Positions 23,197 through 30,999 of a stretch of DNA of 34,680 nucleotides are shown in pieces. The stretch is from the NCBI GenBank assembly GCA_035570275.1, contig DATMNI010000464.1, forward strand, positions 1-34,680. The letters run 5' to 3'. The notes under the pieces were generated by a model, which had not been told where the DNA came from, did no database searches, and was given only the letters and a program-made list of their open reading frames with translations. A program made the translations under genes and the position numbers. The stretch's first letter is position 1. The number at the start of each line of letters is the position of its first letter. The DNA comes from DATMNI01 sp035570275. GTDB taxonomy: Bacteria; Acidobacteriota; Terriglobia; Bryobacterales; Bryobacteraceae.

Positions 23197-24978
23197 ATGT
23201 ACCAGGTAATCGCCCGCAAGTACCGGCCGCAATCTTTTGACGACGTGGTCAACCAGGAGCACGTGAAGACCACGCTCGAAAACGCCATCGCTCAGAACCG
23301 CATCGCTCACGGCTACATATTCTCCGGCCAGCGCGGCACCGGCAAAACCACCATCGCCCGCATTCTGGCGCGCTGCCTGAATTGCGTGGAAGGGCCCACC
23401 ACCAAGCCGTGCGGCGTCTGCGCCAGTTGCCGGGAAATCACCTCTGGCGGCAGCGTGGACGTGATCGAAATCGACGCCGCCTCCAACCGCGGCATCGACA
23501 ACATGCGGGAACTGCGCGAAAACGTGCGCTATCAGCCGGCCCGCGACCGCTACAAGATCTTCATCGTCGATGAAGCCCACCAGATCACCAACGAAGCCTT
23601 CAACGCGCTGCTTAAGACTATCGAGGAGCCGCCGCCATGGGCCGTGTTCGTGCTCTGCACCACCGAAGCCCACAAGATTCCCGCCACCATCGCGTCGCGC
23701 TGCCAGCACTTCAGCTTCCGCTCGGTGGATTTCGAGGATCTTACGGCGCGCATGGCGTGGATTTGCCAGCAGGAAGGCATTGCGGCCGATGCGGAAACCC
23801 TGGCGGTCCTCGCCGCCGCCGGGGAGGGCAGCGTGCGCGATTCGCTTTCGGCGCTGGATCAAGCCATTGCCTGCTGCGGCGCCAAGCTGAAAGCCGCCGA
23901 AGTGCGGGCCCTGCTGGGCGCATTCTCGCTGGAGTCGTTGGAGAAGGTTTCCGATGCGCTGGCGGAAAACGATTCGCGCCGCATGCTGGAAGTAGTGGAC
24001 GAACTAGAGCGCAACGGCCAAAACCTGCAACACTTCAGCCGCGAACTGGCGCGCTATTTTCGAAATCTTCTGGTTGCCCGAATTGCCGGCGCCGATACCC
24101 GCCTGGTGGCCGCATCGGCCGCGCAGCGCGAAAAGCTGGCCGCCACCGCCGCCCGCTTCTCCGAAGAGGACCTGACGCGCTACCTGCAACTCTCGCTGGA
24201 CCTGTTCGGCGACCTTCAGACTTCCCTGCAGCCACGCTTCCACCTGGAGATCGGCCTGGTACGCCTGGTGCAAGCCGGCCGTCTGCTGCCGCTCGAACAG
24301 GCGCTGGCCGAGTTGACCAGTGGGGCAGCCGGTACCACCCGCGACCGGGGCCCGCAGCCTGCCCAGCCGCCACCGGTTCGCTCCGCACCGCCCGCGATCC
24401 GCTCCGCGCCGCCCCCGCCGCCTCCGCAGCGCACCGGCCCTTCACCCTTTGAACTGGACCGCGCCAGGAAAGCCGCAAACCGCCCGCCGGAACCGCAATC
24501 TTCCGGCGCTAATGCCCTGGCACCAGAACCGGCGCCGCAGACCGCAACGCAGACCATGGCGGTGGGCGACGCCCGCGCGCGTCTGCTGGCGCAACTCACC
24601 GTCAAGGGCCATTCGCACCTGGCCGATGCGGTGGAGAACGCCGGCATCGCGGTGACCGGCGCCGATCTGCAGATCGTGGCGCCGAAATCCTACGCACTGT
24701 ACTTTGACGACGGCAACTTCACCGCTGCCGTGCGTGAAGTCTTCGGCCGTCCGCTGCGCGTGAAGTTCAGCGCCGCCGAGGCATCCGTTCCGCAACCAAC
24801 CGCCCCGGCTCATTCCACCGCTCCTTCCGCCGCGCTGGCACCCCAGCCCGCAGCCCAGCCAACAGCCGGCACAGGGGACGACGAAGTGACCGGCCGCGCT
24901 CTTGGCAACCCCGAAGTGCAGCGCTTCCGTGAAGTCTTCGGCGGCGAAGTTCGAAAAGTTCGAAATCTCAAGGAATAG
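23197..24978 (+). CDS. dnaX: DNA polymerase III subunit gamma/tau
   Basis: A 593-residue clamp-loader ATPase that loads the beta sliding clamp. ATG 23197 starts MYQVIARKYRPQSFDDVVNQ, the canonical DnaX N-terminus, with GGAG about ten bases upstream. Walker A is GQRGTGKTT (44-52). The four-Cys zinc module is in CLNCVEGPTTKPCGVCASC, Walker B is FIVDEAHQI, and the SRC arginine-finger motif is in IASRCQHF. Domain III ends near residue 370. A Pro/Ala-rich linker and a C-terminal tau-like domain follow. No A-rich slippery heptamer was seen, so there is no evidence for a frameshifted short gamma form. It opens the dnaX-ybaB-recR operon, 36 bases after the SRP RNA. Confidence 0.97.
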   Translation: MYQVIARKYRPQSFDDVVNQEHVKTTLENAIAQNRIAHGYIFSGQRGTGKTTIARILARCLNCVEGPTTKPCGVCASCREITSGGSVDVIEIDAASNRGIDNMRELRENVRYQPARDRYKIFIVDEAHQITNEAFNALLKTIEEPPPWAVFVLCTTEAHKIPATIASRCQHFSFRSVDFEDLTARMAWICQQEGIAADAETLAVLAAAGEGSVRDSLSALDQAIACCGAKLKAAEVRALLGAFSLESLEKVSDALAENDSRRMLEVVDELERNGQNLQHFSRELARYFRNLLVARIAGADTRLVAASAAQREKLAATAARFSEEDLTRYLQLSLDLFGDLQTSLQPRFHLEIGLVRLVQAGRLLPLEQALAELTSGAAGTTRDRGPQPAQPPPVRSAPPAIRSAPPPPPPQRTGPSPFELDRARKAANRPPEPQSSGANALAPEPAPQTATQTMAVGDARARLLAQLTVKGHSHLADAVENAGIAVTGADLQIVAPKSYALYFDDGNFTAAVREVFGRPLRVKFSAAEASVPQPTAPAHSTAPSAALAPQPAAQPTAGTGDDEVTGRALGNPEVQRFREVFGGEVRKVRNLKE

Positions 24979-25000
24979 CTAATCTTCAAGGAGCAGCAAC

Positions 25001-25309
25001 GTGAAACTACCCGGCAACATGCAGCAGATGATGCGCCAGGCGCAGCAGATGCAGGAAAAGCTTCAGCAGGAGATCGCGCTGATCCGCGTGGAGGCCACCG
25101 CCGGCGGGGGCATGGTCACCATCAAGATGGATGGGCAGAAGAACATCCTGGCGGTGAAGATCGACCCTGAAGTGGCGGGCGATGTGGAGATGCTGCAGGA
25201 CATGATTCTGGCCGCGGCCGGCGAGGCTATGAAGAAAGTGGAAGAGCAGATCCAGGCCAAAATGGGCGGTATGCTTGGCGGCATGGGAATGCCCCCCGGC
25301 CTTTTCTAG
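25001..25309 (+). CDS. ybaB: YbaB/EbfC family nucleoid-associated protein
   Basis: A 102-residue DNA-binding protein with GTG start at 25001 and AAGGAG at 24988-24993. Gln/Met-rich helix 1 (NMQQMMRQAQQMQEKLQQEI) is followed by the central beta-hairpin EATAGGGMVTIKMDGQKNIL and the helix DMILAAAGEAMKKVEEQIQA. The Gly/Met-rich tail GGMLGGMGMPPGLF is typical. YbaB dimers bind DNA and are encoded between dnaX and recR across bacteria. It starts 22 bases after dnaX and ends four bases before recR, so all three are co-transcribed. Confidence 0.95.
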   Translation: MKLPGNMQQMMRQAQQMQEKLQQEIALIRVEATAGGGMVTIKMDGQKNILAVKIDPEVAGDVEMLQDMILAAAGEAMKKVEEQIQAKMGGMLGGMGMPPGLF

Positions 25310-25312
25310 CCG

Positions 25313-25912
25313 ATGCCCGATTTCGCCGAACCGCTGGCCCGCCTCATCACCGAATTCAAGCGCCTGCCCGGCATCGGCCAGAAGTCCGCGCAGCGGCTTG
25401 CCTTCCATGTGCTGCGCGCCCGGCGCGACGATGCCGAGCACCTGGTGCAGGCCATCCTGGACGTGAAGGACAAACTGGGCCTCTGCCGCGTCTGCAACAA
25501 CATCAGTGACAGCGAACTCTGCCCGTACTGCAGCGACGCCAACCGCGACCCCAAATTGGTGTGCGTGGTGGAAGAGCCGCACAGCATCATCGGCATCGAA
25601 ACCACGCGGGAGTACAGCGGGCGCTACCACGTGCTGCACGGCTCGCTTTCCCCGCTGCGCGGCATCGGCCCGGAGTCGCTCAAAATCAAGAGTCTGGTGG
25701 AACGGATCGGCGAAGGCGAAATCCAGGAAGTGATTGTGGCCACCAACCCAACGGTAGAGGGCGAGGCTACCGCGGTCTACCTGGCCCGCCTGCTGAAGCC
25801 GTTGGGTGTCAAGGTCACGCGCATCGGGATGGGGGTACCGGTAGGCAGCGACCTGGAGTTCGCCGACGAAGTCACTATTTCGAAGGCCATGGAAGGCCGG
25901 CGGGAGATGTGA
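25313..25912 (+). CDS. recR: Recombination mediator protein RecR
   Basis: A 199-residue protein of the usual length. The N-terminal helix-hairpin-helix reads LARLITEFKRLPGIGQKSAQ. The four-Cys zinc finger is CRVCNNISDSELCPYC (about residues 57-72). The Toprim domain begins KLVCVVEEPHSIIGIE, and the C-terminal segment reads VTRIGMGVPVGSDLEFADEV. RecR forms a clamp with RecO and helps load RecA at gapped DNA. It starts at ATG 25313, four bases after ybaB, and ends the operon. A GACCCTCTGG-type palindrome follows the stop. Confidence 0.97.
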   Translation: MPDFAEPLARLITEFKRLPGIGQKSAQRLAFHVLRARRDDAEHLVQAILDVKDKLGLCRVCNNISDSELCPYCSDANRDPKLVCVVEEPHSIIGIETTREYSGRYHVLHGSLSPLRGIGPESLKIKSLVERIGEGEIQEVIVATNPTVEGEATAVYLARLLKPLGVKVTRIGMGVPVGSDLEFADEVTISKAMEGRREM

Positions 25913-25917
25913 CGGCT

Positions 25918-25945
25918 GGCCGTGACCCTCTGGGCCGCGGCTGCC
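25918..25945. repeat. GACCCTCTGG-type palindromic repeat after recR
   Basis: GGCCGTGACCCTCTGGGCCGC-like sequence immediately after the recR stop, related to the repeats at 13497, 15173 and 27644. It may act as a transcript 3'-end structure. Confidence 0.5.
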
Positions 25946-25951
25946 TACGAC

Positions 25952-26218
25952 TCAGCGGGCAAACCGCTCTTCAAGGCGGGTTAGGCGGGTGTCAACGTCT
26001 TCGATTTTCCCGAAAAGCATTTTGAAGTTCGCCTCATTCACGCGCGCCTCGGCGCCGATACGGGCATCGATGGCGCCGATACGGACATCGATGTATGCGC
26101 GTAGATCGCTGATGCGGACATCCACGTGCCGGTTGCTGAAGAAGACGCCCAGAACCACCACCACTAGCGTGGCCACGGGGCTGACCAGCGGGAGGTAGGA
26201 GAGGGCGACCGGATCCAT
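25952..26218 (-). CDS. Small membrane protein with coiled coil
   Basis: An 88-residue protein. Residues 8-28 (YLPLVSPVATLVVVVLGVFF) form one transmembrane segment. The rest is a charged amphipathic helix with a short internal repeat, RHVDVRISDLRAYIDVRIGA then IDARIGAEARVNEANFKMLF, and a closing EDVDTRLTRLEERF heptad pattern. It is probably an inner-membrane protein that oligomerises through the cytosolic or periplasmic coiled coil. I recall similar short proteins in Acidobacteria, but no function is known to me. It is convergent with recR. Confidence 0.6.
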   Translation of the reverse strand: MDPVALSYLPLVSPVATLVVVVLGVFFSNRHVDVRISDLRAYIDVRIGAIDARIGAEARVNEANFKMLFGKIEDVDTRLTRLEERFAR

Positions 26219-26307
26219 GCTCCGATTATAGCGCAGCGATGGCGCGCCGTCCGGGTCGCAGATTGTAGGGAATTGTGACCGAGATTATGACCGCGCCGGT
26301 CTGGCTG

Positions 26308-27624
26308 TTATTGCGGATTCGCCGCTTCCCACAAACCACCGCCGGTCACTCCGCCGATGCGCAAATCCACTAATTCATTCGGCTCCCGGTACCCAGCCAA
26401 CTCCACCTTCAGATAATTCTCCGTCAGCGCCGTGCCGGTACCGTGCAGCGTCACACCGGACAGCGTGCGGCCGACCATGCGCTCGCGGAACTCGCGGTTC
26501 TTGGCCGCGGCCAGGTCGCGCAGCGTGCGGTTACGCTCCTTTCGCACCGGCATCGGCACCGCAGCCGGGTCCTCGGCCGCCGGCGTGCCAGGCCGCTCCG
26601 AGTAAGTGAAGACGTGCAGGTAAGTGAACGGAAGGCTTTCGATAAAATGGCGGCTGTCTTCGAAGTCGGCCTGGGTTTCACCGGGGAAGCCCACCATCAC
26701 GTCGGCGCCGATGGCGGCGTCTGGCATCAGCGCCCGCGCTTTCAGGACGCGGTCGGCATAGTGACGCGGACGGTACTTGCGGTGCATGCGGCGCAGCACG
26801 CGGTCCGATCCGCTTTGCAAGGGTGCGTGCACGTGCCTGGCAATGCGCGGCGAGCCGGCCATCAGGTTCAACAGGTCGTCGGAGAAATCCATCGGCTCCA
26901 CGGAACTCAACCGCAGCCGTTCCACGCCGGTCTCAGCCAGCAGCAGGCGGATCAGTCCGGCCAGCCGCATTTGGCTGCCCGGCTCCCGGCCCCAGCGGCC
27001 CAGGTTGATGCCGCTCAGCACGATTTCGCGATACCGCTCCGCCAGGCCGCGCACCTGCGCCACCACCTGTCCGGCCGGCGCCGAGCGGCTCCGCCCGCGC
27101 ACGAACGGAATGATGCAGAACGAGCAGCGGTTGTTGCAGCCATCCTGGATCTTCAGGTTGGGGCGGGTGCGGTCGCCCGCGGCGTCTTCCACCGGAGCCG
27201 ACAGAAAATCGTGCTGTGCGAAAATATCGCCCACGTGGATGTTGCCGTGGTAGGGCGTGGCGTTGCCGCCGTTGTCGATGCCGCCATTGTCAATGCACAC
27301 CAGGTCGGCAATCTGCGTCTTGTGCGAGTTCCCCACCACCCATGCGACGCCGGGCAGCACCGCCAGTTCTTCGGGCGCGCGCTGTGCGTAACAGCCGGTA
27401 ACCAGGATGCGCGCCCCCGGGTTTTCCCGATGCACCCGGCGAATGGTTTGCCGCACATCGTCATCGGCTGCAGAGGTGACCGTGCACGTATTCAGCACGA
27501 CCAGGTCGGCCGCCGCCCGCTCATCCGCCGCGCCTAGCCCCTTGGCCGCGAGCAGCGATTCGAGGGCGGCGCCATCGGCTTGCGTAGCCCGGCACCCGAA
27601 ATTTTGAACGAAGAATTTCCCCAC
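26308..27624 (-). CDS. mtaB: tRNA methylthiotransferase, MtaB-type (t6A37 to ms2t6A37)
   Basis: A 438-residue radical-SAM enzyme. The N-terminal UPF0004 domain supplies three Cys for one 4Fe-4S cluster: Cys11 in NFGCRATQAD, Cys47 in NTCTVT, and Cys78 in VTGCYAQR. The radical-SAM cluster is CNNRCSFC within KIQDGCNNRCSFCIIPFVRG. The RSRSAP and YREIVLSGINLGRWG segments are typical of the MtaB branch rather than MiaB, in which the tRNA adenosine substrate carries threonylcarbamoyl. A TRAM-like tail ends the protein. Between the two domains is an in-frame micro-duplication, IDNGGIDNGG (about 27265-27295), in a variable loop. It lies downstream of pyrF, separated by a foldback repeat. Confidence 0.9.
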   Translation of the reverse strand: MGKFFVQNFGCRATQADGAALESLLAAKGLGAADERAAADLVVLNTCTVTSAADDDVRQTIRRVHRENPGARILVTGCYAQRAPEELAVLPGVAWVVGNSHKTQIADLVCIDNGGIDNGGNATPYHGNIHVGDIFAQHDFLSAPVEDAAGDRTRPNLKIQDGCNNRCSFCIIPFVRGRSRSAPAGQVVAQVRGLAERYREIVLSGINLGRWGREPGSQMRLAGLIRLLLAETGVERLRLSSVEPMDFSDDLLNLMAGSPRIARHVHAPLQSGSDRVLRRMHRKYRPRHYADRVLKARALMPDAAIGADVMVGFPGETQADFEDSRHFIESLPFTYLHVFTYSERPGTPAAEDPAAVPMPVRKERNRTLRDLAAAKNREFRERMVGRTLSGVTLHGTGTALTENYLKVELAGYREPNELVDLRIGGVTGGGLWEAANPQ

Positions 27625-27643
27625 GTTGATCTAACTAATTATA

Positions 27644-27730
27644 TAGTGGCTGAGACCCCTGGGTCGCGCTAGCCTCTTGGGCCACGGTGTTCCGAAACTG
27701 GCAGCGCGACCCAGAGGGTCGCGGCCACTA
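27644..27730. repeat. 87-bp foldback element between mtaB and pyrF
   Basis: Outer arms start TAGTGGC (27644) and end GCCACTA (27730). The arms pair over about 27 positions with one indel. The right arm contains its own palindrome GCGACCC-AGA-GGGTCGC. The pyrF stop codon (27728-27730, minus strand) is part of the right arm. It belongs to the GACCC repeat family. Confidence 0.8.
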
Positions 27731-28444
27731 CACGGCGCAGGCGATCTCCATCAATATGCGAGCGGCTTCTTCAGCGGGGTCGGGGGCGCGGGTGATCTGC
27801 CGGCCGATGACGAGATAGTTGGCGCCATCGGCCATTGCCTGCGCCGGCGTGGCGATGCGCTTCTGGTCGCCCGCATCGGCGCCCGCGGAACGAACGCCGG
27901 GTATGACCAGGATTCTGCTGGGCCCGACGATGCGGCGCAGAGCCGCGGCTTCGAGCGGCGAGGCCACAATGCCTTCCACACCGCATTCCACGGCCTTGCG
28001 GGCACGGCGGGCCACCAGTTCGGCGATGGTTCCGTTGTAGTCCAAGTCGTCCAGATCCTCGGGGCCGAAACTGGTGAGCACCGTCACCGCGAGGATCTGC
28101 AGCCTGGAGCCTGCCGCTCCTTTGACGCCGCCTGCCCCGGCGCCCTGCATGGCCGCGCGCATCACGGAACCGACGGCGTGAACGGTCAGGAAGCGCACCC
28201 CAACCTTCGCCACCTGCGCCACAGCGCGCTTCACGGTCTCTGGGATGTCGTACAACTTCAGATCGAGAAACACTTCCTTGCCCTGGCCCAACAGTTCGCG
28301 CACGAATTCCATGCCGGTGGCGGCATAGAGTTCCATGCCGACTTTGTAGAAGTTAACCCGATGGCCAAGGCGCGACACCAGCGCGCGGGCCTCTTCGGCG
28401 GATTCGACGTCGAGTGCCACGATGATAGGGTTGGGTAGCGTCAT
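27728..28444 (-). CDS. pyrF: Orotidine 5'-phosphate decarboxylase
   Basis: A 238-residue TIM-barrel enzyme that makes UMP in pyrimidine synthesis. The N-terminal PIIVALDVESAEEARAL holds the first phosphate/substrate strand. FYKVGMELY supplies the active-site Lys, and DLKLYDIPETVKRA is the catalytic D-x-K-x-x-D signature. The C-terminal PGVRSAGADAGDQKRIATPA and NYLVIGRQITRA segments form the phosphate-gripper. The ATG overlaps the selD stop by four bases (ATGA), so pyrF is translationally coupled to selD. That pairing is unusual functionally and probably reflects co-expression only. Confidence 0.95.
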   Translation of the reverse strand: MTLPNPIIVALDVESAEEARALVSRLGHRVNFYKVGMELYAATGMEFVRELLGQGKEVFLDLKLYDIPETVKRAVAQVAKVGVRFLTVHAVGSVMRAAMQGAGAGGVKGAAGSRLQILAVTVLTSFGPEDLDDLDYNGTIAELVARRARKAVECGVEGIVASPLEAAALRRIVGPSRILVIPGVRSAGADAGDQKRIATPAQAMADGANYLVIGRQITRAPDPAEEAARILMEIACAV

Positions 28445-29475
28445 ATGAGGTGGATAGCTTTCTCTGAGCGCGGCAACACGCGGCCGATCCGGTAGGCCGG
28501 TTCGAAAGCGCGCTGGTAGGCGGCGGCATCGGCTTCCGGCAGGGCAATCAGCAGGCCGCCGGCGGTTTGCGGATCGTAGAGCAGATCTTCCACTTCACGC
28601 GGCAACTCGCGCTGGGTTTCCACCACCGGCGAAGCGAATTCGCGGTTGTTCTTGAGGCCGCCCGGCAGCGCGCCCTGGCGGGCGTATTCCAAAGCGCCGG
28701 CAAGGAATCGAACCTGGTCCACCGCGATTTCCAGCGTGACGCCGCTGGCCAGCGCCATTTCGCGTGCGTGGCCGATCAGTCCGAAGCCGGTGACGTCCGT
28801 GCAGCCATGGACATCGAACTCCAGCATGGCTTCACAGGCGCGCCGGTTCAGCGTGAGCATCTGCTGGATGGATTCGTTCACCTGCCGCTCGCTGGCAATG
28901 CCGCGCTTGAGAGCGGTCGCGATGACGCCCGTGCCCAGGCGCTTGGTGAAGACCAGGGCGTCGCCGGGGCGCGCGCCGGCATTGGCCATGACTCGCGCGG
29001 GATGGATGGTGCCGGTGACGGCATAGCCGAATTTGATTTCGTCATCGGCCACGCTATGCCCGCCCAGGATGGAACAGGCGGCCTCGCGCATCTTTTCGGC
29101 GCCGCCTTTCAGGATCTCGGACAGATCGCCCGGATCGCCCTTGGCCGGATACGCCAGGATGGAAAGCGACGAGATGGGCCGCCCGCCCATGGCATAGACG
29201 TCGCTCAACGCATTGACCGCGGCGATGGCGCCGTAGGTGTACGGGTCGTCCACGATAGGCGTGAAGAAATCCACGGTCTGCACCAGGGCGAGCTCCGCCG
29301 TCAGTTTGTACACGCCGGCATCGTCGGCGGTGTCAAACCCGATCAGCACATTCTCGTCGGCCCACCGGGGCACCGTGGCCAAAACCTGGTCCAATAACTT
29401 TGGACTGAGCTTGGACGCTCAACCGGCGGCTTTCACGTGGGCTGTTAACTTACGCCTTTGGGTAGTGCCGTCCAT
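28441..29475 (-). CDS. selD: Selenide, water dikinase, selenocysteine-containing (UGA at codon 19)
   Basis: SelD makes selenophosphate from selenide and ATP for selenocysteine and selenouridine synthesis. The body is unmistakable: GFDTADDAGVYKL, TVDFFTPIVDDPYTYGAIAA, ILGGHSVADDEIKFGYAVTG and GCTDVTGFGLIGHA. The uninterrupted frame would start only at a TTG (29394) and lack the active site. Extending through an in-frame TGA at 29419-29421 gives MDGTTQRRKLTAHVKAAG-U-ASKLSPKLLDQVL, which matches the SelD N-terminus with Sec19 and Lys22 in place of the Cys/Sec and Lys of the GCxCK-type site. ATG 29475 has AAGGG upstream. The full product is 344 residues, the normal SelD length. A stem-loop follows the UGA. 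It overlaps pyrF by four bases and is divergent from the hydrolase gene. Confidence 0.93.
29389..29421 (-). promoter_or_regulatory. Selenocysteine UGA codon and putative bacterial SECIS hairpin
   Basis: The UGA is at 29421-29419. Thirteen bases further, GTCCAA (29405-29400) pairs perfectly with TTGGAC (29394-29389) around a five-base AGTTA loop. The distance from UGA to apical loop (about 20 bases) is in the range required for SelB-bound bacterial SECIS elements. These lack a strong primary consensus, so the hairpin is supported by position and pairing only. Confidence 0.7.
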
Positions 29476-29484
29476 CGAACCCTT

Positions 29485-29514
29485 TTACTAATAATCGAAA
29501 CCCTTCACTATAAT
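29485..29514 (+). promoter_or_regulatory. Promoter for the secreted hydrolase (leaderless)
   Basis: -35 TTTACT (29485-29490) and a perfect -10 TATAAT (29509-29514) with an 18-base spacer. The ATG is at 29521, seven bases after the -10, so the mRNA would start at or very near the start codon. The same stretch contains the direct repeat ATCGAACCCTT / ATCGAAACCCTT (29474 and 29494). Confidence 0.55.
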
Positions 29515-29520
29515 AGCGAG

Positions 29521-30936
29521 ATGCGACCCACGCCCATTTTTGGTGTTGTTCTGTCTCTGGGATTGGCCCTCACGCTGATTTCCCGCGAGCCCCAAACCGA
29601 CCCGCGCCTGAAGAAAGCCGCGCGCTCGAGCGAGCGCAACGGCTGGGTTCAGGTCCACCTGGAGGGCACGCCGGCGGAGATCGGTTACCAGCACGGGTAC
29701 CTGCTGGCGCCCGAGATCCAGGACACGTTCAAGGCGGTCTCGGTGGAGATTACGCACGAAGAGAAGAAGGACTGGGCCTATTTCCGCAAGACGGCGCAGG
29801 AGGTCTTCTGGCCGCACGTGGAGCAGGAGTATCGCGAGGAGCTCTCCGGCATCGTCGAGGGACAGAAGGCGCACGGCGGCAAGCTGGACATCTGGGACGT
29901 GGTGGCGCTGAACGCGTGGCTGGAGATCCCCTACTACGACAAGTGGAAGGACAAGGGCACGCCGACCGCCACCGGCGGCCCTGCCCAGGGTGCCGGGCCC
30001 GGCGACCATTGCAGCGCGTTCGTAGCCACCGGCAGCTACACGAAGGACGGGCGCATTGTGATCGGCCATAACAACTGGACCAGCTACTCGTCGGGCACGC
30101 GCTGGAACCTCATGTTCGACATCGTGCCGGCCAAGGGCAGCCGCATGCTGATGGACGGGATGGCGGGGCTGATCCACAGCGGCGACGATTTCGGCGTGAA
30201 CGCGGCTGGGATGGTGATCACGGAGACCACCATCAGCGAGTTCAGCGGGTTCGACCCCAACGGCGTGCCGGAGTTCGTGCGCGGGCGAAAAGCGATGCAG
30301 TACGCGGCGTCCATCGACGATTTCGCGCGCATCATGAAGGAAGGCAACAACGGCGGGTACGCCAACAACTGGCTGGTGGCCGACCGCAAGAACAACGAAA
30401 TCGCCAGCCTGGAGCTGGGTCTGAAGAACGTAGTCCTGCAGCGGACGAAGGACGGTTTCTTCGTGGGCTCGAATTTTCCCGCCGACCCGAAGCTGATCAA
30501 GGAGGAGACGGAGTTCGACCCCAAGGACCGCAGCCGCAGCGAGAACGCGCGCCATGAGCGCTGGCTGGCGCTGATGGACCAGAACAAGGGCAAGATCGAC
30601 GTGGCCGCCGGGCAGCGGTTTTTGGCGGACCACGTGGACGCGTACGAAGGTAAGCCGGATGCCAACGAGCGGACCCTGTGCGGCCATATCGAATCGTCAC
30701 CGCGGGGCATGGGAACCTGGCAGCCCGCTTACGCGCCCGCGGGCGCAGTGCAGAACAAGGTCACGGACGCGGCGGGCGCCGCCAAAATGAGCCTGACGGC
30801 AGCGCTGGGCCATGCCTGCGGCCGCGATTTCAAGGCCGGCGAGCACATGGCGAAGCACACCGAGTTCGCCTGGCAAAAGGACATCATGCGCGACATGAAC
30901 GCCCGCGCCTGGACGCGTTTCACGGCGAAGCAGTGA
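29521..30936 (+). CDS. Secreted Ntn-type hydrolase (C45 / phospholipase-B-like)
   Basis: A 471-residue protein with an N-terminal signal or anchor (MRPTPIFGVVLSLGLALTLI). The segment EIGYQHGYLLAPEIQ resembles the pro-region of C45 acyltransferases and phospholipase-B-like proteins. The predicted autocleavage site and nucleophile is GDHCSAFVATGSYTKDGRIV with Cys164. It is followed by GHNNW, the typical partner motif of these Ntn-fold enzymes. GMAGLIHSGDDFGVNAAGMV and NNWLVADRKNNEIASLELGL are later conserved blocks. It probably hydrolyses an amide or ester in the periplasm. The substrate is unknown. It is divergent from selD and followed by a secreted amidase in the same direction. Confidence 0.8.
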   Translation: MRPTPIFGVVLSLGLALTLISREPQTDPRLKKAARSSERNGWVQVHLEGTPAEIGYQHGYLLAPEIQDTFKAVSVEITHEEKKDWAYFRKTAQEVFWPHVEQEYREELSGIVEGQKAHGGKLDIWDVVALNAWLEIPYYDKWKDKGTPTATGGPAQGAGPGDHCSAFVATGSYTKDGRIVIGHNNWTSYSSGTRWNLMFDIVPAKGSRMLMDGMAGLIHSGDDFGVNAAGMVITETTISEFSGFDPNGVPEFVRGRKAMQYAASIDDFARIMKEGNNGGYANNWLVADRKNNEIASLELGLKNVVLQRTKDGFFVGSNFPADPKLIKEETEFDPKDRSRSENARHERWLALMDQNKGKIDVAAGQRFLADHVDAYEGKPDANERTLCGHIESSPRGMGTWQPAYAPAGAVQNKVTDAAGAAKMSLTAALGHACGRDFKAGEHMAKHTEFAWQKDIMRDMNARAWTRFTAKQ

Positions 30937-30948
30937 TTTTTTTGTGAG

Positions 30949-30984
30949 GCGGATTGTTAATCTGCGGCGGATTGGCAATCCGCC
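30949..30984. repeat. Tandem pair of GGCGGATT palindromes
   Basis: A degenerate copy GCGGATTGTTAATCTGC (30949-30965) is directly followed by the perfect GGCGGATTGGCAATCCGCC (30966-30984), in the 63-base gap between the hydrolase and amidase genes. Confidence 0.8.
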
Positions 30985-30999
30985 TTCCGCGAGACCGAT

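Noticed and set aside
23197..24978. Programmed frameshift in dnaX
   Set aside because: No A-rich slippery heptamer with downstream hairpin was seen at the end of the clamp-loader domains.
29389..29394. TTG at 29394 as the selD start
   Set aside because: It would remove the active-site loop, and the upstream frame through UGA matches SelD.
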